Source: an uncultured Prevotellaceae bacterium
GTDB lineage: Bacteria; Bacteroidota; Bacteroidia; Bacteroidales; Bacteroidaceae
Length of the DNA: 12,381 bases
Direction of reading: 5' to 3'
Assembly: GCA_946187025.1 (NCBI GenBank)
Contig: CAMHPM010000015.1
Location: 1 to 12,381 of the forward strand
Each line of letters opens with the position of its first letter. Position 1 is the stretch's first letter. Positions 5,969 through 12,381 of this stretch are shown in pieces. Under the pieces are notes generated by a model. It was not told the DNA's origin, searched no databases, and saw only the letters and a program-made list of their open reading frames with translations. A program made the translations under genes and the position numbers.

Positions 5969-6031
5969 ATGGACAAAAAGACAACAACGATTGAAAGAAC
6001 CTACGTAACCCGAGGTCCGACATCAGGATGA
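5969..6031 (+). CDS. Possible 20-codon small ORF (hypothetical)
   Basis: ATG 5969 opens a frame of 20 codons (beginning MDKKTTTIERTY) that stops at TGA 6029-6031. The stop overlaps the ATG of a second small frame as ATGA, a layout typical of translational coupling. The start AUGGACAAAAAG is A-rich after the initiator, as in many Bacteroidota genes. I recognise no family. It may be a leader peptide, a remnant, or chance. Confidence 0.18.
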   Translation: MDKKTTTIERTYVTRGPTSG

Positions 6032-6120
6032 ACATCAGCCCATTCCGATACCGGCCGGCAGACGAGCCAAAACCGTTATGCCACACGAGACAGAAAAAAC
6101 TAAATAGTTCAATAAATTAA
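6028..6120 (+). CDS. Possible 30-codon small ORF overlapping the previous one (hypothetical)
   Basis: ATG 6028 overlaps the stop of the preceding small frame (ATGA) and runs 30 codons (beginning MNISPFRYRPADEP) to TAA 6118-6120, 14 nt before the fasciclin gene. It has no motif I know. Without conservation data there is little to separate it from chance. Confidence 0.15.
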   Translation: MNISPFRYRPADEPKPLCHTRQKKLNSSIN

Positions 6121-6134
6121 TAATCTAAAAACTT

Positions 6135-8936
6135 ATGTTGTTTAACTTTCAGAGTAACAAACTGCGCAAACATCTTCTGGTAGGAGGTGCTTTGTGTGCT
6201 GCAGCTCTTGGGTTCTACGGTTGTAAGGACGGCTACAACCTCGATGATGATCAGCCAACAGGCCTGAACACCATCTACGGTTACATGGTCGAACAAGGCA
6301 ACTACAAGAACTTCCTGCAGTTAATTGACGACCTGGGCGAGAAGGAAACCCTCTCGAAGACAGGTTCGAAAACCCTGTTCATTGCCGATGACAACGCCTT
6401 CGAAACGTTCTATCGGAACAATCAATGGGGAGTGAGTAAGTATGAAGAGTTGACACTGGCGCAAAAGAAACTCATCCTGCGCTCGTCAATGATCGACAAC
6501 CCTTATCCAATCAGCCTCATGTCGAGCGTACAAGGCCCGATCGAAGGCGAGTGTATGCGTCGTACAGCATCACTCCAGACCTACGACTCAGTGCTCGTGC
6601 TCCGCACAGACGACCCACAGCTGCCACAAACCAGCTACTGGACCAATCTCGCACAGGATCACGACACAATCGTACTGTTCAAGGACGGCTCCGGTGCATC
6701 ACCAATGATTCACTTCCTGCCGCGCTTCCTCGAGCAGAACATGATTACTGGAAACGATGTTGACTACCTCTACAACCTGCCGGTAGGAACACACAAGAGC
6801 GATGATGCTTTCGTCAACAACTGCAAAGTGCTCGAGGCAAACATCTTCTGTAAGAACGGATTCCTCCACAAGGTAGATAAGGTGATGTTGCCACTCGACA
6901 ACATGGCCGAGGTCATCCGCACAAAACCGCAACTCTCACAATTCAGTGAACTCGTTGAGCGCTTTGCTGCACCATTCTACGATTTCGACCTCACACGTCG
7001 TTACAACGAGATCTATGGCCTCCAGCTCGACTCCGTGTTCCAGAAGTCATACTTCGCAAAACGCGGTAGCGCAAGTCGTGGAACAACATCAACCGAGCGT
7101 AACACCGACAAAGACCGCAACGCAGTCGATGCACTCCTCAAGTTCGACCCAGGATGGAACCGCTACCAGCCAGGTACAATCCTCGACAACAACCGCGACG
7201 AGGTGATGGAAGACATGGGATGTATGATCGTTCCAACCAACGAAGCAATCCAAGACTGGTGGGACAACGGCGGCGGTAAAGTTCTGAAAGACAACTACGG
7301 CTCATGGGACAACGTTCCAAACAAGGTTGTTGCACCATTCATCAACAACAACATGCTCCTGTCGTTCGTAGCTTCAGTGCCATCCAAGTTCCATACAATC
7401 CTCGACGACGCAGCACGAGTAATGGGAATCACCACTGCCGACCTCGACAGCGTGTTCCTCGCTTGTAACGGCGCCGTATATCAGACCAACCGCGTGTTCT
7501 CGCCTACAAGCTACTCTTCAGTGCTCTTCCCTGCACTCGTAACAGAAGCAATGAGCGTCATCTACAACGCAATCGAAGTTCTCCAGTTCGACGCCTACCT
7601 CAACTCAATGGTATCGACCTACAGCTTCTTCATTCCTGTAAACGACGGTATGCTCACATACATCGACCCTGTATCACTCGGACAGTCTGAAACCCATATC
7701 TGGAAATTCACCTACAACCCAGAGGGACGTTCAGCCGCAGCACGCATTCGTGCCACTATCTACAAGGCCGAACTGCAGGACGACGGCTCATGGCTTCAGA
7801 CCGACTCACTGCAAACCATCACCGGAAGCTCTAATTCCGACCAGGTTTACGACCGACTCGAAGACATCCTCGACAACATCATCGTCATCGGAGCACTCGA
7901 AAAGAACAAGCACTACTACCAGACCAAGGGTAAGAACTACGTTTGGGTAGATGGCGAAATCAACGTAGAAGGTGGCATGGTTGCAGCCGGCGGATGGCAG
8001 CTCGAGCAGAACGCACCACAGACCGTAACCCAGATTTACAACATGGAAAACGGAAAGTCATATGTTGTAAACAACCCACTCTATACATCACACAAGGCAA
8101 CATCCGACATCCTGGCTGAAAACCCAGACTTCAGCCTCTTCTTCGACCTGCTCAACGACTGTGGAGCACTCTCTACAGGAAGCAGCCGAATCGGATGGTC
8201 AGCAACATCCCACAACGGTAACCTCATTTATATCCCTGTTAAGAATACAGAGAGTATCAACTACCTCCTCAACACATACCACTACACCATCTACGCTCCG
8301 ACAAACGCAGCAATGGAAGAGGCCTATGCTCTCGGACTCCCAACTCCGGAGATGGTTGAAGAGGCAGAAGCAATCGACGACGACGACTCTACATACGTAG
8401 TACGTGCAGAAGGCGACACATTGTTCTATGCCAACGTAACCGACTCTGCTGCACACCTGCGCAAAGTAATGCTCGACTTCGTGAAGTATCACATACAAGA
8501 TAATGCAATATTCGTTGATAAGGGATTTGAAAGCGGACGATATGAAACTGCAAAAGTAAACCCTACAACAGGACGTTCATACAAGCTCACCATCACTGTA
8601 GATTCTGCTAACCTCAAAATAGAAGGTATCAGCAAGTCACCGATGCAGGAAGAAGCAACTCAGCTGGTCAACAAGAGCATGATGTACAACGTAATCGGAC
8701 GTGAATATTGGCTCAATAATGCAACCGTCAACAGTGCAAACATGATTGAGACAGCGTCAAGCGTTGTTGTTCATGCAATAGACCACCCACTCCTGTATAA
8801 ATATAACAATGCTCCAGGAGCAGACCTTACATTGCCTGAAAACAACCAGTTCATCTATTCTCCATTCGAGGTTTACTCTGGATTTGAAGACGAGGCAGTA
8901 AAATCGCGTCAAGCAGTAAAATCGCGTATCAAATAA
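6135..8936 (+). CDS. Outer-membrane lipoprotein with four fasciclin-like (FAS1) repeats
   Basis: FAS1 domains mediate adhesion and ligand binding. The 933-residue product starts with a basic N-terminus and hydrophobic segment (12-29) leading to Cys30 in FYGC, a loose lipobox of the kind tolerated in Bacteroidota. It is followed by KDGYNLDDD, an acidic stretch that could act as a surface-export signal. The conserved FAS1 strand appears four times: TLFIADDNAFETF (80-92), GCMIVPTNEAIQDWW (362-376), YSFFIPVNDGMLTYI (496-510) and HYTIYAPTNAAMEEAY (716-731). The rough domain limits are 43-255, 265-480, 480-655 and 656-890. The first and last domains end in the classic strand (GFLHKVDKVMLPL; SSVVVHAIDHPLL). 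The C-terminus ends in a duplicated AVKSR word. The gene lies 11 nt before the SusC gene, so it is co-transcribed and is probably an accessory surface protein of that transporter. Confidence 0.85.
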   Translation: MLFNFQSNKLRKHLLVGGALCAAALGFYGCKDGYNLDDDQPTGLNTIYGYMVEQGNYKNFLQLIDDLGEKETLSKTGSKTLFIADDNAFETFYRNNQWGVSKYEELTLAQKKLILRSSMIDNPYPISLMSSVQGPIEGECMRRTASLQTYDSVLVLRTDDPQLPQTSYWTNLAQDHDTIVLFKDGSGASPMIHFLPRFLEQNMITGNDVDYLYNLPVGTHKSDDAFVNNCKVLEANIFCKNGFLHKVDKVMLPLDNMAEVIRTKPQLSQFSELVERFAAPFYDFDLTRRYNEIYGLQLDSVFQKSYFAKRGSASRGTTSTERNTDKDRNAVDALLKFDPGWNRYQPGTILDNNRDEVMEDMGCMIVPTNEAIQDWWDNGGGKVLKDNYGSWDNVPNKVVAPFINNNMLLSFVASVPSKFHTILDDAARVMGITTADLDSVFLACNGAVYQTNRVFSPTSYSSVLFPALVTEAMSVIYNAIEVLQFDAYLNSMVSTYSFFIPVNDGMLTYIDPVSLGQSETHIWKFTYNPEGRSAAARIRATIYKAELQDDGSWLQTDSLQTITGSSNSDQVYDRLEDILDNIIVIGALEKNKHYYQTKGKNYVWVDGEINVEGGMVAAGGWQLEQNAPQTVTQIYNMENGKSYVVNNPLYTSHKATSDILAENPDFSLFFDLLNDCGALSTGSSRIGWSATSHNGNLIYIPVKNTESINYLLNTYHYTIYAPTNAAMEEAYALGLPTPEMVEEAEAIDDDDSTYVVRAEGDTLFYANVTDSAAHLRKVMLDFVKYHIQDNAIFVDKGFESGRYETAKVNPTTGRSYKLTITVDSANLKIEGISKSPMQEEATQLVNKSMMYNVIGREYWLNNATVNSANMIETASSVVVHAIDHPLLYKYNNAPGADLTLPENNQFIYSPFEVYSGFEDEAVKSRQAVKSRIK
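8895..8927 (+). repeat. Short direct repeat at the 3' end of the fasciclin gene
   Basis: GCAGTAAAATCGCGT occurs twice (8895-8909 and 8913-8927), offset by 18 bp, so it adds exactly six codons. The encoded C-terminus reads AVKSRQAVKSRIK. The copies are identical at the DNA level, which suggests a recent in-frame duplication. Confidence 0.9.
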
Positions 8937-8947
8937 AAACATAGAGT

Positions 8948-11900
8948 ATGAAAAAAATAATATCAATGCTAATGCTCTTAGCTTGTTTCTGTACAATGGC
9001 ACAGGCACAGGTGAAGGCAGGCGACATTATCTCGGGTACAGTACAAGATGATATTGAACCGCTCATGATGGTGAACGTAGTCGAGATTGATGCCAATAAG
9101 CGTATCGTCGCCCACGGAGTTACTGATATCAATGGTAACTTCTCGTTCAAATGCGTGAATCCAAAGGACCACATCCAGATATCTTACGTCGGATACAAGA
9201 CACAGAACCTCCCTATTAATAAAAAGGTGTTCAAGATTGTGATGCAGAGCAACACTACAATCGACGTCGTTACCATCACAGGCGAAAAGATGTCACAAGG
9301 TGAGGGACTCGTAATCCCAGTGAGAGAAATCTCTACTGCACAGCAGACCATCAGCATGACAGAGTTTGAAGGTCTTGCAATGACATCAGTCGATGAAGCA
9401 CTCCAGGGACGTATCGCCGGTCTCGACATCGTGATGAACTCTGGTAACCTTGCTTCTGGTACAACAATGCGTCTGCGTGGTGTCAGCACCATCTTCGGTA
9501 ACGCCGAACCACTCATCGTTGTCAACGGTAACATCTGGACTGAAGAGGTAGATCCCAACTTCGACTACAACAACGCAACCGAAGAGCGATTTGCCGAACT
9601 CCTCCAGGTAAACCCTGAAGATATCGAGACAATCACTGTCAAGAAAGACGCCGCCGCAACTGCAATCTGGGGTTCGCGTGGTGCAAACGGTGTAATCGAA
9701 ATCAAGACTAAGCGTGGTCAGCGCGGTAAGACTCGTGTCAACTATACATACCGTGCCACCGGTACATGGCAGCCTGAAGGAATGAAGATTCTCAACGGTG
9801 ACGACTACACCATGTATTTGAAGGAAGCTTACTTCAACCCTACGCTGAACAGTACGATTGGAGATAACACATCTACAAGCTACATTCCGGAAATCAACTA
9901 CGACCCTAACTACTCTCAGTACCACATGTTCAACAACAACACCGACTGGGAAGACGTAGTAAAGCAATTCGGTCTCAACCAACAACACTATGTAGCACTC
10001 TCCGGTGGTGGTGAAAAAGCACAGTTCCGCGTATCAGGCGGTTACGACCATCAGATCGGTACAGTTATCAAGCAGAAGTACAACCGTTATACAACCCGTG
10101 TTGCACTCGACTACAACGTATCAACACGTATCCGTGTATCGACCAACTTCAACCTCTCTTATTCAGAAAACCAACGTACATACGGCGCCGACCTCCTCGG
10201 AGTTGCATACAAGAAGATGCCAAACGTTGCCATCTACGAAGAAGACGAGAACGAAGTTTCGACTGGTAACTTCTACATCATGCAGAAGGAATACACTTCT
10301 TCACAGCTCAACGACCAGCTCGGTATTGCCAACCCTGTGGCAAACGCTTATCTGGCCAAAGACCACGACAACCACCTCTCACTCTCTCCTGAGTTCATAC
10401 TCCGTTACCAGGTTCTCGGTACACGTCCAGACCAACATCAACTCGAGTATTCAGGACAAGTTACATTCAATATCTCAAGCGGCGACGGAAGCACATTTGC
10501 TCCTACAATCCTCCAGACCAACGGATGGACCGGCAGCAGCTCAAACGTGGCAAACACCAACCAAAGCAAGAGCCACAGCTTCAACACACGTCACAGCCTC
10601 ACATTCCGTCCACACTTCAACAACGAAAACCACTCACTCCAATTCATGGTTCGTGCTGAATACGGAACAGGTAACAACTCTTCTCAAGGCATTGGCCGTA
10701 AGTGGTTGCCGACAAGCGATATCACATCGGCACTCGCAGGAGGTGTAATCTCTAACTTCAGTTCAGGTGTCGGCCGTTCGAAGAACGAAAACTTTGCAAC
10801 CCAGATGCACTATGCATACAAGGGTAAGTACATCTTCGACTTCACCGGACGTTTCGATAAGTCAAACAACAACCCTAAGAAGTGGGGTGCATACTACGGT
10901 ATCTCCGGACGTTGGAACATCACCGACGAAAAGTTCATGAAGAAACTCGAGTGGCTTACAATGTTGTCAATGAGCCTCGGTTGGGGACGTTCAGGACGTG
11001 TATCAGGTGGTGCCACATCAATGTACAGTACATATAGCTCGAGCGGCTCATACATGGGAGTCACAGCTGTTGCTCCTCAGCAGATCCGTCTGTCGATCAT
11101 CCGCCCTACAAACCAGGATACATGGGACTTCGGTTCTAACTTCGGCCTGTTCGAAAACAGAGTGACCGGTGATATCCACCTCTACACCAACAAGTCAGAG
11201 CAAGACCCTTCATACCCAATCCCTACATCTTCAGGTTTCAAGCAGATACCTACCAAGCTGATTGGTCGTGTACGTAACAACGGTTGGGAAGTAAACATCA
11301 ATGCAAACCGTGTACTCCGTAGAGGTAAATTCTCTGTAGATTTCAACTTTGCATTTGCTAACAACCGTAACGAAATCCTCGATATGGACGAGATGATTCT
11401 CGACCGCTACAACGACGAGTTCAACTTCTCTAACGGACAATATCTGTCGCGTGTTCAAATTCACAACCCAGTAGGTTCAATCTACGGATTCCGTCACAAG
11501 GGAGTTTATGCATACAGTGAATACAGCGCAGAAGAAATCCCAGGCGTAAGCGGACCAGACGCACCAGTTGCCCGTAATGCAGCAGGTGAAGTCATCCTCA
11601 ACGAAAACGGACGCACCAAGCCAATGATGTTCGACTATGCAGGTCAGAACTACGAGTTCAAGGGCGGTGATGCCAAGTACGAAGATATCAACCACGATGG
11701 TAACATCAACGAGCTCGATATCGTTTACCTCGGTTCTTCACTTCCTAAGCTCACCGGTGGTTTCGGATTCCGTCTCCGCTATGGCGACTTCAACACCAAC
11801 TTCCAGTTCAATTACCGTATCGGTCAGAAAGTGCTTAACATAGCACGTATGGAAGCTGAGAGCATGTACAACAACAACAACCAGTCGCGTGCTGTCAACT

Positions 11901-12232
11901 GGCGTTGGCACAACGAAGGTGACGTTGCTCCTATACCACGCGCTCTCTACAACTACGGTTACAACTACCTCGGTTCCGACCGATTCATGGAAGAAGCAAC
12001 ATTCCTCCGTCTGAACTACATTCAGTTCAATTATAACCTGAGATCGAGATTCCTCAATCACATTGGTATAAAGAACGTGAACACCAGTCTCAACTTCAAC
12101 AACGTGTTTGTACTCACCAAGTACTCTGGCGCTGACCCAGAACACCCACAGGGTGGTTTTGCCGCAGCTCGTGACGGTGGACGTACTCCACGCTCGAAGT
12201 CATTCACTCTTAGTTTAAGTGTCCAATTCTAA
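8948..12232 (+). CDS. SusC/RagA-family TonB-dependent outer-membrane transporter
   Basis: SusC-type proteins form a TonB-driven outer-membrane barrel capped by a SusD lipoprotein and import oligosaccharides or peptides. The 1094-residue length is typical. A signal peptide (1-20, MAQA before QVKAG) precedes a carboxypeptidase-D-like regulatory domain (about 28-100, with VTDINGNFSF and ISYVGYKT). The plug follows (about 115-258), carrying the family signature ATAIWGSRGANGVIEIKT (237-254). The rest is an aromatic-rich beta-barrel ending in SLSVQF, the terminal Phe expected for Bam-dependent insertion. No N-terminal STN domain is seen, so anti-sigma signalling through this protein is unlikely. 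It starts 11 nt after the fasciclin gene and ends 13 nt before the SusD-like gene. The substrate cannot be read from the sequence. Confidence 0.95.
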   Translation: MKKIISMLMLLACFCTMAQAQVKAGDIISGTVQDDIEPLMMVNVVEIDANKRIVAHGVTDINGNFSFKCVNPKDHIQISYVGYKTQNLPINKKVFKIVMQSNTTIDVVTITGEKMSQGEGLVIPVREISTAQQTISMTEFEGLAMTSVDEALQGRIAGLDIVMNSGNLASGTTMRLRGVSTIFGNAEPLIVVNGNIWTEEVDPNFDYNNATEERFAELLQVNPEDIETITVKKDAAATAIWGSRGANGVIEIKTKRGQRGKTRVNYTYRATGTWQPEGMKILNGDDYTMYLKEAYFNPTLNSTIGDNTSTSYIPEINYDPNYSQYHMFNNNTDWEDVVKQFGLNQQHYVALSGGGEKAQFRVSGGYDHQIGTVIKQKYNRYTTRVALDYNVSTRIRVSTNFNLSYSENQRTYGADLLGVAYKKMPNVAIYEEDENEVSTGNFYIMQKEYTSSQLNDQLGIANPVANAYLAKDHDNHLSLSPEFILRYQVLGTRPDQHQLEYSGQVTFNISSGDGSTFAPTILQTNGWTGSSSNVANTNQSKSHSFNTRHSLTFRPHFNNENHSLQFMVRAEYGTGNNSSQGIGRKWLPTSDITSALAGGVISNFSSGVGRSKNENFATQMHYAYKGKYIFDFTGRFDKSNNNPKKWGAYYGISGRWNITDEKFMKKLEWLTMLSMSLGWGRSGRVSGGATSMYSTYSSSGSYMGVTAVAPQQIRLSIIRPTNQDTWDFGSNFGLFENRVTGDIHLYTNKSEQDPSYPIPTSSGFKQIPTKLIGRVRNNGWEVNINANRVLRRGKFSVDFNFAFANNRNEILDMDEMILDRYNDEFNFSNGQYLSRVQIHNPVGSIYGFRHKGVYAYSEYSAEEIPGVSGPDAPVARNAAGEVILNENGRTKPMMFDYAGQNYEFKGGDAKYEDINHDGNINELDIVYLGSSLPKLTGGFGFRLRYGDFNTNFQFNYRIGQKVLNIARMEAESMYNNNNQSRAVNWRWHNEGDVAPIPRALYNYGYNYLGSDRFMEEATFLRLNYIQFNYNLRSRFLNHIGIKNVNTSLNFNNVFVLTKYSGADPEHPQGGFAAARDGGRTPRSKSFTLSLSVQF

Positions 12233-12245
12233 AACAGAAAAGAAG

Positions 12246-12381
12246 ATGAAAAGACATAATAAAATAAAGGCAATAGGATTGGCAGTTATTGCAAGCATGA
12301 CGATGGTCTCTTGCGATGTTGAGCTCCTGCCATTGAACACTGTCATCCTTGAAAACTATTGGACAAACAAGGAAGACGTAC
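12246..12381 (+). CDS. SusD/RagB-like surface lipoprotein (5' part, cut by window end)
   Basis: Forty-five codons are present. A basic start and hydrophobic stretch lead to the lipobox MVSC with Cys23, followed by DVELLPLNTVILENYWTNKEDV. That stretch resembles the usual mature start of SusD proteins, where a 'P...t......yw....d' pattern opens the first helix. Its position 13 nt after a SusC gene makes the family assignment strong although the domain itself is outside the window. Its role would be to bind the substrate and close the SusC pore. Confidence 0.88.
   Translation, partial: MKRHNKIKAIGLAVIASMTMVSCDVELLPLNTVILENYWTNKEDV

Larger units (their letters stand above)
5927..6134 (+). other. 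208-nt leader/intergenic stretch before the fasciclin gene
   Basis: No strong terminator separates the CotH gene from the fasciclin gene; the AT-rich start (5930-5965) forms only weak pairings. I find no TAnnTTTG box here, so read-through from the CotH promoter is plausible. The middle (about 5990-6095) is richer in G+C, includes the palindrome CCGGCCGG (6051-6058), and holds two tiny overlapping ORFs. The last 40 nt are AT-rich and lead into ATG 6135. Confidence 0.5.

Overview
The window looks like chromosomal DNA of a Bacteroidota (Bacteroidales) bacterium, most likely of the Prevotella type. The signs are the rpsM-rpsK-rpsD-rpoA-rplQ order with Bacteroidales-like proteins, start sites with A-rich leaders and no clear Shine-Dalgarno, a promoter of the Bacteroides -33/-7 (TAnnTTTG) type, and a SusC/SusD pair with the family signature. 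All convincing genes lie on the + strand. The genus is inferred from general resemblance, not from a search.

Region 1 (1-2644) is the end of the ribosomal protein/RNA polymerase alpha operon: the last codons of rpsM, then rpsK (S11), rpsD (S4), rpoA and rplQ (L17), closed by a strong intrinsic terminator. The rpsD frame is broken. About 50 nt (around 16 codons of the S4 RNA-binding domain) are missing at 865-870, so the gene reads as two out-of-frame pieces. An unusually long rpsK-rpsD gap holds a 25-codon small ORF that ends one base before rpsD.

Region 2 (2645-3451) is about 800 bp with no believable gene. It carries three neighbouring tandem-repeat arrays: 4 x 24 bp, 6 x 22 bp, and about 8 degenerate T-rich units of 21-24 bp. 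A perfect DnaA-box match sits at the join of the last array. An AT-rich stretch with a 9+2+9 inverted repeat and a good Bacteroidota-type promoter follow, driving the next gene.

Region 3 (3452-12381) is a cell-surface locus. In order it encodes a secreted CotH-type kinase with two C-terminal DUF4859-like modules, a 208-nt gap with two tiny overlapping ORFs, a large lipoprotein with four fasciclin-like repeats, a SusC/RagA-family TonB-dependent transporter, and the start of a SusD-like lipoprotein cut by the window edge. The last three genes are 11-13 nt apart and surely form one operon; the CotH gene may belong to it. The plausible reading is an outer-membrane uptake complex (SusC pore, SusD lid) with an accessory surface adhesin/scaffold and an exported kinase that could modify surface proteins. 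The substrate cannot be told from this sequence, and no glycosidase, protease or regulator lies in the window.
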